Counted from the stretch's first letter, positions 11,623 through 23,814 are shown. The stretch: DNA of 64,000 bases from Cryptomeria japonica (GCF_030272615.1 NC_081405.1:603804677-603868676), one strand, 5' to 3'. Made by a program: numbers and translations. Notes: a model not told the origin generated them from the sequence alone.

Positions 11623-11627
11623 CCCTT
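11623..11627. repeat. E2 target-site duplication, left copy (CCCTT)
   Basis: CCCTT at 11623-11627 is repeated exactly at 18238-18242, just outside the right LTR of E2. A 5-bp duplication is what LTR-element integrases make, and it fixes both E2 ends. Confidence 0.85.
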
Positions 11628-12440
11628 TTTTAGGAATCCCACAGATACTGAGAGGGGGGGGTGAATCAGTATCTAACCGGTAATTAGAATTTCTCAACTT
11701 AAAACATGCAGAACATATTATAACAATGTATCGGTATGCAAGAAATAATGTAATAAATAGAATTAAAAACATCCACATGAAAAGAACACCATGACATAAG
11801 GATTTAACAAGGAAACCCAGTGTGGGAAAAACCTCGGTGGGATTTGTGACCCACAATATCCACTTACTGGCCAATAAGAGAATGTTACTTACAAAAGGGG
11901 GCCTGCACATGCAGGAAGGCAAATTGCCTAGAGCTCACTGCTCAATGAGAAGTCTCATTGACTTACAATGTGGATTATACAAATCCAATGTCTTGTACTA
12001 CTTTACAATAGCATCTATAATGCCTGATCCAGTACCAGTTTCTACTTTGTTCTTTACATAAAACCTTTAACCTATATTTCGCATAATAGGTCTGCCTAAT
12101 ATCTTCTTTTTCTTCACTTCAATTACTTACAAAATGTCTACAATGATCTCTCTTATATATAAGAGTCATCTTACAACTTGCCAAGTCGACTTACAAAGTT
12201 TGTACAATAATAAACAAAATATAATATAACAAAAATCTTGTCGGCCTTTGTGTCGGTATGCTTCCTTTCTCTGTGTCGGTGCCGGTGGTCTGAGTGCCAG
12301 TGTAGAGTGTGATCTGTTGATGCTGGTGAACTATCTTGTTGGTGTAATGCCTTGTCGGTGTCATAGGATTGTAAGGTTGCCATCAATGACAAAACCTTTA
12401 ATCACATACAATGTCTCATTGGAGTGTGCATATGCTAACA
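11628..12440 (-). repeat. E2 3-prime LTR
   Basis: The LTR is 813 bp and matches 17420-18237. The plus-strand left end is TTTTAGGAATCCC where the other copy has TGTTAGGAATCCC, so the terminal TG is mutated; the right end is TATGCTAACA. The palindromic TATA motif CTTATATATAAG lies at 12152-12163. The G-rich block precedes TGAATCAG at about 11653-11674. Confidence 0.9.
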
Positions 12441-12454
12441 ATCTCCCCCTTTGG
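12441..12454 (-). other. E2 polypurine tract
   Basis: The element strand reads CCAAAGGGGGAGAT directly before the 3-prime LTR. A second copy of the motif (GCCAAAGGGGGAGCA) is at 12582-12596, about 140 bases upstream, before the ORF2 stop-proximal spacer. Confidence 0.8.
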
Positions 12455-12638
12455 CATTGATGGCAACACTCATGAGAAATTTCAAAAGTGTATCAAAAAA
12501 TGTGAAGTAAAAAATGTTACCAAAAATGTGTGCTTCCCTTGAGCATATGATTCCTGTGATATTGAATTTTCTCATACCACTGCTCCCCCTTTGGCATCAA
12601 TGACAAAGGTTGTCAAGATGTCAGTAGAGTTTGTAGTT

Positions 12639-15600
12639 TTAACCTTGTAACTGGGTAGTTACAATTTGAAATAGATCCGCCAAAATCAAGTTTATACTCT
12701 CCATAAACTTTTTACTGTCTCTTATTGCTGTCTCTGTTCTTTTAACTGTACCAGTGAGGTGCTGCATATGCTCTGCTGATGTTTTCTATCCCTATATCAG
12801 TGCCTTAGATATTTCCTTCCGCAATGATGCTAGATAGTCCAATCTTGGACTTAGTTTTAATCTCAAATGCTTTGCCTTATTCACTATTCTCTCCTTTTCT
12901 CTTTCTAATTTAAGTAACTCTTCCTCAAAATTTGTTATCCTTTGCTCAAAAACTGATAATGTATCAGGTGAGTTAACAAAATTATTTGCAAGTTTATTGA
13001 TTTCATCCTATACCTTGCTTATTTTCTTATCTATGTCTACTGTCAAAAAGTTTGTCTTGCAGGTGTCTTTGTACAGAGTTTTGTATTCCTTTAATAAGTT
13101 GCACAGTTCTGGTAGAAGTGTGTCAAATTCCCTAGTACACTTCTTTATTTGATCTTCAAAGATTTTTTTCTTTTCAATTTCTACCTTGTCCTTCAATGTC
13201 TCTTCCTTTATTTTCTCAATGTTCTCAGTGATGTATTTACACAAAGTATCAAGTTGTCCTAAATAATCTTTATTGTCTATATTACAGTTAGGAGCAATTA
13301 CCTTCAAAATTGGGATTGTGTCATCTATGGCTTTATAAGCCTGTGAACTATAGTCTGTTATCCTTTTGATTGAATCCAAAAGTACTTCAGTTACATTTAT
13401 TGATTTGTGGCCTATTGAGGAGGAACCAACATTCTAAATTCTGCCAGTGGAAGAAGTAACCAAGCTTGTTGTGACCTCTGGTAGGTCTGTTTGTGTTTGC
13501 ATTTCTTTAAGCAATGGTTTGTCTACTTCTCCAGTTGCTGGTTGCACTATCTCCTCATGAACCTGTTCCTGTACCTATTTCGGAGCTTGTTCCTATTGCT
13601 GTTGCTCTTCTTGTTGCACTATCTCAGTCTATTGTTCTTTGTCATCTACTGGTTTCTCTTGTGTTTTATCAGTTTGCTCAGCTACCGGTGGCTCACTAGC
13701 CATTTCAATCTTACTAGTTGTATCTTTGTCTACCACAATGTTGATCTTTTGTGTATCAACATTTACTATGTATAAGACTTCAAGATTAGGATTGACATCC
13801 TCTACATCCATACTTTCAACTGCCGGTTGATCTTCTGTAGTTGTTGTTACCGGTGATGTAAAAGGAGGTGGGGGTAAGTTGTCTTTTACTTTGATACTCG
13901 GAGGTCCACCAACCTTTCCTTTTCCTTTGTCTCTTTCTTTCTGATATACCTTTATTGGTTTGGGGTTCCTATATTCTTCCTATTTTTCTTTTTCAACTAG
14001 GAATATATCCCATCCATTTTCTATTTCTTTAGTCACCTCATTGACTCTTCCAACCATTAATGCAATGTGTCGATGTGTAGTAGAGAATACTGACCGGTTT
14101 GCTTCAACAATTAAATCATCAATTTCTTTAGGTGAGTTCACTGGGTACACAACAAGTAGATTTTCTATCTTGATTTTCTTGTCAAGCTCTATTACTGCTT
14201 GTCTCCTTGCTTCCAGTCTTTTGAACAATTCATCTAGTACTTCATCTACAACTTCCATCCAAAATTTCTTATACATGTCCATATGCAATATAACACTATT
14301 TTCTACTTGTTCTTTTTCATCTGCAGTCAGAGTGTCATACAATTTCTCTATATTCTTCAGTTTCCCTTCCTCTGTAATTTCATTCAATAGTATGTCAAGA
14401 GGAGCCAGGTTTTGTTTTGTTCTCTTCTTCTTCTTGGTTGTCAGTTTCTTCTTTGGTGTAGTATTCTTAACCAGAGATCTCACTGCTTGTTGTTTCTGTC
14501 TTCTCCTCCTAGGTGAGGGTGTGGTTGCCGGTGAGGGATCTCTTTTCCTTACAACTCTTTTGAAAGCTGTAGGCATGTCACTTTCCAAAGAAGTGCCTAC
14601 CGGTGATAGATGAGTCTCAGGCTGTAGAGTTCCTAGCTCATCCTCATTGATACCGGTTTGCTTCAATACATCTTCTTTAATAGCTTTTGCCTGTCTAGAA
14701 CCTCTTCTCACAACTGCCTCAACCTTTTTCACTCTCTTCTTAGATTGTATTTGTTTTTCTATAGTCTCAGCACTACCAAATACTTCTTCCTTTGGTTCAT
14801 TTGGTGCTTCCAGAAGTGCTTTAGCATAAGTCTCAATTATATGATCATCTATCTCATAGCCCATCTTTGTTACCCAAATTGTTCTTGGGATGACTGCTTC
14901 CATCCAGATTTCATCCTTATATTTGTCAACAATCTTTTCTGATAATCTGATTCTCTTGTTCATTTTGGTCTTAAGTGTTTGAAAGTAATCATGAATATTG
15001 TTTTCCTTATCTTCTCCCATATTGTTGAATAGCTCTGTTAGCTGTTTACCTATCCGTATATCAAATCCAAGTTCTTTGTATCCTATACTGGGAACTTGTT
15101 TGGTTATATGTAGCATCAAACATACTAGCAAATTTCCAAACCTACAAGTTCCTTTCTTATCCTTCTTAATCTTGCCTAGGTTGTCAATTAACTCATCCTT
15201 CAACCACTCACATATATCAATCTTTACATTATCTGTGATCATGTCATAAGCACTCTTAATGCATTAACTTGAAACTAAATTGAGTCTATTTGCATAAGTT
15301 GCCTTATACCCTAATATCATGTAGATAAACCTTACATTGGTGTCGGTTACATCATTGATTCTTAAGGACCTTTTATCAGATGTAGCACCAGTTAGCTTAG
15401 TAACTAGGTCATTTGAGACCACCTTGGTTTTATCGGGCCTTTTATCGGTGGTCAGTAACCCTGTGACAACTTTCACAGCTTCCTTGGTGATTTTGTGAAT
15501 TGTGTCTAACCAGAAAAATTCACCATGTACCCTGTTTAAGACTATCCTAATCACATCCTTGGGAAATTCAGGAATGCAGAGGATTTTAGTAAATCCTAGG

Positions 15601-15884
15601 GTTTCAATGATCTTATGTTCCGGTTTCACATTTTTGGAATTATCACATATGACAGTTTTATACATAGTTTTGATCTCCTCATCTCCCAATTCCTCTATGT
15701 TGTAGTGAATGTAAATTTTGGGGTCTTCAGCATAAACAACTCCTTTTGGTATTTGTGAGAAAGCACCTATATTGTCATCTTTCTTTGCTACTTAGGGAAC
15801 TAGTTGAAATACGAGCCTAGGGCATTTTATGACCTTGACTACAGTAGGGTTTGCTATATATTCAAGTGCAGAGGTGGATGCCAT
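12639..15884 (-). pseudogene. E2 ORF2: unknown ~1080-residue retroelement protein
   Basis: One frame runs from the ATG at 15882-15884 to the TAA at 12639-12641 without a frameshift (1081 codons). Landmarks: residues about 119-126 VHGEFFWL, about 130-142 KITKEAVKVVTGL, about 224-235 CEWLKDELIDNL, about 249-259 RFGNLLVCLML; a Lys/Arg-rich segment about 440-490 with SPRRRRQKQQ; a Pro/Glu/Gln-rich linker; and a helical charged C-terminus from about 836. No signal peptide, membrane segment or pol motif is visible. Point stops include TAA near 15828, TAA near 15262, then TAG at 13980, 13629 and several near 13560-13620, 13436 and 12786-12794. Most TAGs fall where Gln is expected. The helix before VTGL recalls the plant retroelement-borne 'putative plant transposon protein' domains, but that link is weak. 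Confidence 0.8.
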
Positions 15885-16190
15885 GATGATAAATACCTTT
15901 TTCTATCTTGGATGGATTGATTGCTTGAAGTGCTTTGCCTCTTTACTTGAAATTCATTAGCTCTGCAAATTCCGCACTCTACGAATGTTTGAAATCACGG
16001 TGAAATGAAATGGAGCCAAAACCACAAATTTATAGTGTTTATTCGCCATCTACAACATTTAATGCATGTCGGTTAAGTATTCACTTAACATTGTCTATCG
16101 GTAATGAAGTAATTTCCAACTTCTCATCTCTAACCGAGGGAATAATAGCACATGTGTCATTAGATTGCCAAACCCTCAAGGAAACTTTCT

Positions 16191-17348
16191 TCAATTTGAT
16201 GAAGAACTTCCTGCCGGTGGAGCATCACTCTGTCCTGCCGGTGAAGCATCACTCTATCCTATCGGTGAAGCATTGATTGGTTCTACTGGTAGAGGAGTAT
16301 TCCCAACATTTAGATCAGCTTTTCTAATCCATTGTTTTGAGAATTCTTTCTTAACCTCTTCAACTTTTTCTTTACCTTTCAAGCTAGAACTTTTGTTGTC
16401 TACCGGTGATCCTTTACTTCTACAAAATTTTGCAATATGCCCAATCTTGTTACATGCATAACAAGTCACATTATTCTTCTGAATAGCTTTCCCATAACCT
16501 ATGCTGGTTTGTGTTCTGCATTGATTAGATAAATGTCCAAATCTTCCACAAACATAACATCTCACATTCATTTTGCAATTTTCAGAATTGTGACCAACTT
16601 TGTTGCATTTTGAACATTGACCAGTGGGTGTGTTGATATTCTGATAATTTCTAGATCTACATTCATTTGCTCTATGACCATACTTATTATAGTTAAAGCA
16701 TTTTCCATTGAATTTATAAGCATTAGGTTGCCTTACCAGTTTGCTATGATCCTGTGTGTTTGCAGTACCAGAGATTTCACCAACTTCAAAGCCAATTCCA
16801 GAAGTGTCACCTTTAGGTTTTTGATTCTTCAGCAAGTTACCAAGTTCCTCTGAGCTTTTCTTGAATTTTTCTTTATGTTGATTTGCAGTTTCTAGTTCTC
16901 TTTCTAAGACTTCTTTCTATCTCATCAGTTCATTGGAGTCATTCTGAGTGTGCATCAGATCTGTCTTTAATAAATCATTTTCATAGCTAAGTCTTGTGTT
17001 CTCATTTGCTACATCACTTAGTCTTCTGGTCAATTCTTCTTCATTCTTTTTCCTATCTTCAATCTCTTTACAAAATCTCATAGTCATATCCTGCATCTCA
17101 TTCTTTGTACTTATGTTCTCTAGTTTCAGCTTACTTAACATATCATTAAGTGATTCCTTTTTATCATTCTCATTTTGCATCTTTTCACAAAGTTCTCTTC
17201 TCTTGTTTCTTGCAATAGTAAGATTCTCTTGAAGTGCTTGAATGATATCCTGAGCTGCTTTTAGATCATCTTCTAGTTTGATAATTTTCAGTTTTTCTAT
17301 ATCATAGTCTTAGAGAGCTGCTTCAAGTTGCTTCATCAGATTTTCCAT
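16191..17348 (-). pseudogene. E2 ORF1: gag-like coiled-coil protein with four zinc knuckles
   Basis: The ATG at 17346-17348 lies 58 bases after the primer site; the frame runs to a TGA at 16191-16193 (385 codons). Residues about 1-190 are Lys/Glu/Asn-rich and predicted coiled coil (for example KKNEEELTRRL). Four knuckles follow: CFNYNKYGHRANEC (second Cys is Tyr), CSKCNKVGHNSENC, CYVCGRFGHLSNQC and CYACNKIGHIAKFC. The tail ends with the repeated motif SDASPAG / SDAPPAG. Stops at about 17310 (TAA), 16917 (TAG) and 16254 (TAG) break it, with no frameshift. It lies 306 bases before ORF2. RNA packaging is the expected role of the knuckles. Confidence 0.85.
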
Positions 17349-17405
17349 CTTTACTAGTGTCAAGATCTTCCTCAAGCTGTTAGGCTTCTAAAAATAGAGG
17401 ACCAA

Positions 17406-17419
17406 GCTCTGATACCAAT
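17406..17419 (-). other. E2 primer binding site (tRNA-iMet)
   Basis: The element strand reads CTAACA then ATTGGTATCAGAGC, identical to the E1, E3 and E4 primer sites. Confidence 0.92.
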
Positions 17420-18237
17420 TGTTAGGAATCCCACAGATATTGAGAGGGGGGGGGTGGGTGAATCAGTATCTAACTGGTAATTAGAATTTCTCAACTTAAA
17501 ACATGTAGAACATATTATAACAGTGTATCGATATGCAGAAAATAATGTAATAAATAGAATTAAAAACATCCACATGAAAAGCACACCATGACACAAGGAT
17601 TTAATGAGGAAACCCGGTGTGGGAAAAACCTCGATGGGATTTGTGACCCACAATATCCACTTACTGGCCAATAAGAGAATATTACTTACAAAAGGGGGCC
17701 TGCACATGCAGGAAGGCCAATTGCCTAGAGCTCACTGCTCAATGGGAAGTCTCACTGACTTACAATGTGGATTATACAAATCTAATGTATTGTACTGCTT
17801 TACAATAGCATCTATAATGCCTAATCTAGTACTAGTTTTTGCTCCGTTCTTTACATGAAACCTTTAACCTAAATTTCACATAATAGGTATACCTAATATC
17901 TTCTTTTTCTTCGCTTCAATTACTTACAAAATGTCTACAATGATCTCTCTTATATATAAGAGTCATCTTACAACTTGCCAAGTTGTCTTACAAAGTTTTT
18001 ACAATAATAAACAAAATATAATATAACAAAAATCCTATTGGCCTGTGTGCTGGTATGCTTTCTTTCTCTATGCTGGTGTCGGTGGTCTAAGTGTCGGCGT
18101 AGAGTGTGATTTGTTGATGCCGGTGAACTATCTTGTCGGTGTAATGCCTTGCTGGTGTCATAGGATTGTAAGGTTGCCATCAATGACAAAACCTTCAATC
18201 ACATACAATGTCTCATTGGAGTGTGCATATGCCAACA
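17420..18237 (-). repeat. E2 5-prime LTR
   Basis: The LTR is 818 bp with plus-strand ends TGTTAGGAATCCC and GCATATGCCAACA. CTTATATATAAG (17949-17960) is the likely TATA element. GGAAACCCGGTGTGGGAAAAACC near 17610 is the box shared with E1 and E6. It differs from the 3-prime LTR at scattered sites, so the insertion is not recent. Confidence 0.9.
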
Positions 18238-18453
18238 CCCTTGTGCTCCCCCTTCCCCTTTCTTGCTGGGCTCTTTCCCCTTGTGTCTTAGGACTTCTAT
18301 TTTTATTTCTTCTTTCCTTTCTTTGATCTTTCTTCCCATGCCTTTTTGTGTTTGTCTTGTGTATATTTCTCTTGTTATCATCATATCTATGGCAAGAACC
18401 CCTATTATTGATCTTGGTATTTTAATGTTTCATATTATTTCTTTTGGTGTCTT
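18238..18453 (-). repeat. G1 LTR, part 2, with right CCCTT copy
   Basis: After the CCCTT duplication (18238-18242) the C/T-rich DNA resumes (CTCCCCCTTCCCCTTTC), matching the composition left of E2 at 11520-11627. No coding frame is supported. The outer LTR boundary is hidden by the microsatellite that follows. Confidence 0.5.
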
Positions 18454-18773
<320 letters not shown>

Positions 18774-20119
18774 GTAATGCCCGCCAAAATACCCTAGAGA
18801 AAATAAACCAAAATTTACTAAAAAAAAAGGATATATTTTTTTCTTTTAAGATAACCATTACAACTACGCTACTACTAGTATTTATTAATGCAATGTTACT
18901 ACCATTATTCATCAATGCATCATTAACTATATACATGAATACATAAAACAACAAGAATATAACCATAGAATCATATTACGCAAGCGGAATAACCATTTAA
19001 CCATTAACATGACTCTATATAAACTCATACAATGCAAATCCATTCCCTAGGGTATCTCAATGTCACTACTTGACAAAATCTTAACACATCATATAATCCT
19101 CTTAGAAAATCATATTCTATTATCCATCTATTCATTTATTTTCCATACAAATATGATATATCCTTAACACATATGCACAACTCAATCACATAACATACTC
19201 TTTAGACTCTTTACTACCAAATCAAATACTCCTAATATCCACTCTTTCATTCATCATAAAAGCAACATAGATAATATAACCATTCTCTTTAAAAAGACTT
19301 GAATATCCTTTAAGTTTTACTACAAATCTCTAAGACAGGAAGCTCAATCTCCTAAGCAACATAATCCATCACACCTAAATTATTTCCATTACTTAAACAA
19401 AGTCTATAACAACAACTACTAATCTTTCATCTTAAATTTTCCTTAAGGTCATACATACAATTCCATCTTAAAATTTCACACAATACAAACATACAAATAC
19501 TATCTCTTTCTTTCACATAAAATCATACTCTAACATTACATAAATGAGTATCCAATACATCAATGGATATACAATGAGAACTCCTAAACTGCTACATCAT
19601 ATTCCCTTTCAATTATATCAATTAATACATGAAGATACATAACTTAGGGGCACACAATCTCATCTACAAATACAAATAATCATGATAAAATGTTTTCTAT
19701 TCCAAGTACATAGAAATAAACTCCAAAGAATATCCACATAATGAAGAATCCAAGAATCCAATCCACACACGCTAACATTAAAGAAGAAGAATATCCCAAT
19801 GGAAGAAGGTATCAAACCACCCGACCATGTGGAACCAAATCGGAACCACCCCCCGTGCTAGGAGATGACATGGGGTTCCAATACTCACTCAAGACCTAGG
19901 TTGACACCTAACAACCATGAGACTCAACATAGCACATAATGAACTCAACACAATAATAATCACATGACAACACAAGGTTGAAATCAACAATAAACTCTTC
20001 CAGAGGCATACACTAAATCATGGCATATGGACATGGTCACATGTAGGAAAGGAGTTTCATCACATGCTTCCATCATATAGAAAGGAATATGGCCATCCTT
20101 ACTCGTCAAGCTCCTACGT

Positions 20120-20260
20120 GCTAGCCTCACAAAGAAGGTAGATATGCACCCATAGAAGACATGTATGCTATCCTCACAAAGAAGAGCAATACATACTCCT
20201 AATAGACATACAAGCTACCCTCACAAAAGAAGGGTGAAAACAATCCCTTAAAAGACATGT
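20120..20260. repeat. 47-bp tandem repeat, three units
   Basis: The core GCTANCCTCACAAAGAAG starts at about 20120, 20167 and 20214, a spacing of 47 in both steps. The rest of each unit is degenerate (AGACATGTA / AGACATACAA / AGACATGTG). Confidence 0.75.
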
Positions 20261-22691
20261 GGAACCATCTCAACCCATGTGAGTACAAGGAAGATCAGTT
20301 TTCCATTTCATATGGCCCAAACCAAATAGAGTTATCTTATTAGGTGAAACCCAAACCCAATCAATTATTAAATGTTATCACTGAATTACAAAAAGGAAAA
20401 CTCCCAATGTGCCCTAGTAGTCTAGGTGCCAAGCAACCTAACTCACGTGACCCCAGTTATCACAAGGAAGCCCACTCCCCCTAATCATATGCCAAGCCAT
20501 AGGGTAACACATAAAAAATAACATGAATCTCAACATGGAAAGCATCCAAAAGTCATTGCAAAACTGATACAACCAAATCACAAAGATAGCCATCAACATA
20601 CAACCAAGAGACACTTAGCAAGGATCAAGCCATAAGATCATAATGCCAAAATGAAACAATAAAGAGAGCCTCAAGAATGTCAAATACACATAAATAGGGG
20701 CACTACATGAATCCAATAACATAGGATGATCCTCCACAATGAGGCACAACATAACCTCTCGTTGGAGCTACAATTAACCGTCCTCAACAGCAAGGAATCA
20801 CTCAACTTGCCAGAGCAACATATCAAAACCTCAATAGACAAGCACAAAACCACTTGCCAGAGCCCCAATGAATTCACATACATCACAAATTAATGGCACC
20901 GTGCCCCAAAACCATTAAACAAAATAAAACAAGCATTTGGAATGAAGACCCAACAAAGAAATCAACTGAGGGACTAAAAAAAACAACCCAAAAATCTGCT
21001 GACACTACTTTGGCGTTATTGAAGCCTAGAGTAGCGCTATTGCAACAAAGGACCAACTCACGAAAAATGGGATACAAAGATACTCAAATTTGCCCAGATT
21101 CGAGCATGGGCCTTACAATGACATAAATACGATCCAAAAGTCATTAAAAGACAATAAGAAACCAAAACAAAGCCTTGTTAAGGCCAACAATACAATACAT
21201 CCAATAATTCCAACTTATACCAGTAATAACTTACACATAAAAGATTACAGACATAGCCACTCTATATCTAATCAAATTAAAATGACACAAGACAGGGTAT
21301 GCAACAACAAATAAACCTCACAAAACCAACCGTTACCACAATACATTCACAACCAACTTATCATCAACATATCAACATACACAAATGCCCTTTTACATCA
21401 ATACAAAACACAAATTCATAAAATCATATATAAATCTTTTTCCCAAAATATTACTCCCAATTACTGATAATAGAATAATCATTCATTCCCAAATCTCCCT
21501 AAACAATCTTATAGCAGCCACGAAGAAAACAACTCTTTTCAGAAATCAAAATGCAAGAATGGCAAAAGATCTCCAACCTAGAAGTAGAGTGATGGTAATG
21601 AAATCGTAGAAGAGCAAAAATCCAAACCAACAAGCTTTCCAAAATTCAACCCAACCAAGCAATTCTCACTCCAAGCAACTCTAAAATCTAAAAGTCGCAG
21701 AAAGATATCCAAAGCACACCCACAAAAATGCTCACAAAGCCAATAAATATAATCTCATTCAAAACTACAGAAGAATATCTACCAATCAAAATATTCCAAT
21801 AAAATATATTCTATACCAAGCCCCCTTCCAAAAATTGACGTAAGAGTATAAAATAATATTATTTACTTACCCTCAAATCTCAACCAGTAAAATAATAGGG
21901 TAGGTATAAACATAATATTTAATTATTCAATTAGTAATAAGAGAATGTAATAATATAATAAATAATAAATTATATCCCAATAAAATAAATCAAAGGCAAT
22001 ATAAATAAATGCTCCAATTAAATATAAAACCACAAATAATATAAATAAATAAACAAACAATTAAATAATATTATCCTCACAATCACAACTCCCAAGAGGG
22101 CCAATCATAACAAGGGGTAGGTACATAAATATTAACAAATAAATAAAACAACAATGCAAATAAATAAATAATCAAAACAATAAACAATTAGATAAACAAT
22201 AAATAAATAAATAATCAATAAAGAAGATAAATAAATAAATGTACGAACACACATAAATACCCATCCACTAATAAAATAATAAAACAATAAATAATAATCC
22301 AATAAATCAAAAGCTCAAATAATAAATCAAAACTAATATAAATAAATTATAAATAACCAATAAAAAGATGAGCCAAAATAAATAAATAGATAAATAATAA
22401 ACAAATAATTAAATGTACATATACATATAAAATAATCAAATAAATAATAAATAAATAGATGGATGTACTGATAAGCATAAATACTCAATTAATATAATTC
22501 CACCAATTTAATTATTAATTAATTATAAACTCCCAATAAATAAATATATATAAATATATTGTATTCGTACTAACCATTATTTAACAATTTACGCCAATGG
22601 CTATAGGCAGTAATTGATTAATTAGTTTCCACAATCCCAAATAACCAATAAAATATAAATCCATAAAATAAATATTAATGAGTAATAATTC

Positions 22692-22722
22692 TCTAATAAT
22701 AATAATAATAATAATAATAATC
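22692..22722. repeat. (AAT)n microsatellite
   Basis: A short uninterrupted run of AAT trinucleotides in an AT-rich non-coding region. Confidence 0.9.
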
Positions 22723-22899
22723 ACACATTAATATTAAATAGTAGTGTCATCTATTGATTTAATTTAATATTGATAAAGTATATAAATCGATTAATTATTA
22801 ATTAATAAATAATCACAAACCCACAATACAACCTGACATAAGGTTGAACAACATACCACATGACGCAGACCATCGACTCAAGCCAAGACACTAATTGAC

Positions 22900-23800
22900 T
22901 GTTGGCTTGATGATGATTGTAATGAATTCATCACTTGTTGTTATTGATGAAACACTCTCTCACACACATATAATTATATTGACTATTGGTGTAACTTCAA
23001 TTGTTTACACTGTCAACCGGTATGTTAGAGGTTTATCTCTAACTGATACTTTATGTCAACCGGTATATACATAAGAGACAACCTATGGTTATACTAAGTC
23101 GACATCAAGATGAAGATTAAGATGGAGATCAACTGGAGACTAAAGGACAATGGTTCATATATTTTATTCAAACTGGTATTAATTGTTCCAACCAATATTT
23201 GTTGATTTTTGTGATGAGTTACCAGCACCGACTACTTGGCGGTAATTTTTGTGATGAGTTATGATCACTTGTCCAGATACACTGCACCTAGGAAATTATG
23301 TCATGATTTCCTTAGGCCGACATAAGGTTTGAATGTCTATTTAAAGACATCTTAGTGAATCATTTGAGAGAGATGTTATGTAGCTGATGGTATGCATGAA
23401 GAGCAAAAGTTTTTTGAAGAGCGATAAGTGTTAAGATGAAGAGTGTGTTGAAGAGCAATGTTGAATGTACGTAGAAGGATCTGATCAAGCAAGTATTGTG
23501 CTACTTAGAATAGATCAAACCATTCTTGTTGCTTTCTAACCATTACAATAGAATCAAATCCCTTAACCGGGTAAGCTCTAACAAGCTTCAATGTATAAAT
23601 CCTCTAACAAGGTGATCTTTTAGTTTGGATTCTTAAATTCTCCAGCGAGGTTACTTTTTGTGGATGTTGTTATATCATTTTGGATTGCATGCATTGTGTT
23701 TAAAAGCTTTGTTAAGTTCATCTACCAGTTAGTGTTTGAAGTAGTATTTAATTTGGTGTCACTGATTCACCCCCCTTCTCAGTGCTTTTCAAGTCCATCA
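22900..23800 (+). repeat. E3 5-prime LTR (with internal deletion)
   Basis: It starts TGTTGGCTTGATGATG and ends AAGTCCATCA. TATTTAAA at 23338-23345 is the likely TATA element. Compared with the other copy it lacks about 213 bases after GAGGTTACT at about 23655. The lost part includes the conserved GGTTTTTACC / GGGTTTTCCACG box. CACCCCCCTTCTCAGTG lies near the end. Confidence 0.9.
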
Positions 23801-23814
23801 ATTGGTATCAGAGC
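23801..23814 (+). other. E3 primer binding site (tRNA-iMet)
   Basis: ATTGGTATCAGAGC follows the LTR end directly; same site as E1, E2 and E4. Confidence 0.92.

Larger units (their letters stand above)
8051..11627 (-). mobile_element. G1: Ty3-gypsy element (chromovirus-like), 5-prime part, broken by E1 and E2
   Basis: Read right to left: LTR (from 10388 rightwards, interrupted by E2 and resuming at 18238), tRNA-iMet primer site (10374-10387), gag, protease and the start of reverse transcriptase. The RT stops inside the [10 protein letters not shown] motif at 8051-8080, where E1 begins. The remaining RT, RNase H and integrase are not in the window. Protein motifs suggest the chromovirus side of Ty3-gypsy; I cannot place it more finely. 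Confidence 0.85.
10388..11627 (-). repeat. G1 LTR, part 1 (interrupted by E2)
   Basis: The LTR starts on the plus strand with TGTAATGCCCCGCC next to the primer site. It holds an array of four imperfect palindromes (10588-10765) and, near 11621, a C-rich stretch in which E2 inserted. It continues at 18238 after E2. A TTTATAAG-like promoter element is possible near 11150 on the element strand. The outer end is not certain. Confidence 0.65.
11628..18237 (-). mobile_element. E2: complete non-autonomous LTR retrotransposon, two ORFs, no pol
   Basis: The element is 6610 bp with LTRs 11628-12440 and 17420-18237, primer site 17406-17419, ORF1 16191-17348, ORF2 12639-15884, polypurine tract 12441-12454 and an exact CCCTT duplication. 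It is the best preserved member of the E1/E2/E3 group: both frames run through without frameshift and are broken only by point stops. No polymerase-type motif is present in any frame that I read. It must have used reverse transcriptase and integrase from another element. Confidence 0.9.
18774..22899. other. Non-coding G2 region, gypsy-LTR-like, left part
   Basis: It begins TGTAATGCCCGCC, nearly the same as the G1 LTR terminus at 10388, so it probably starts at an LTR end. There is no primer site next to it. The body is AC-rich and then strongly AT-rich (21840-22800, with many AATAAATAAATA runs). It contains a 47-bp tandem repeat (20120-20260) and an AAT microsatellite (22692-22722). I see no coding region. 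E3 interrupts it at 22900 and similar DNA resumes at 30092. Confidence 0.45.

Noticed and set aside
20680-21314. Short frames in the AC-rich region after 20600
   Set aside because: Low-complexity composition and no family features; the three frames overlap on both strands.
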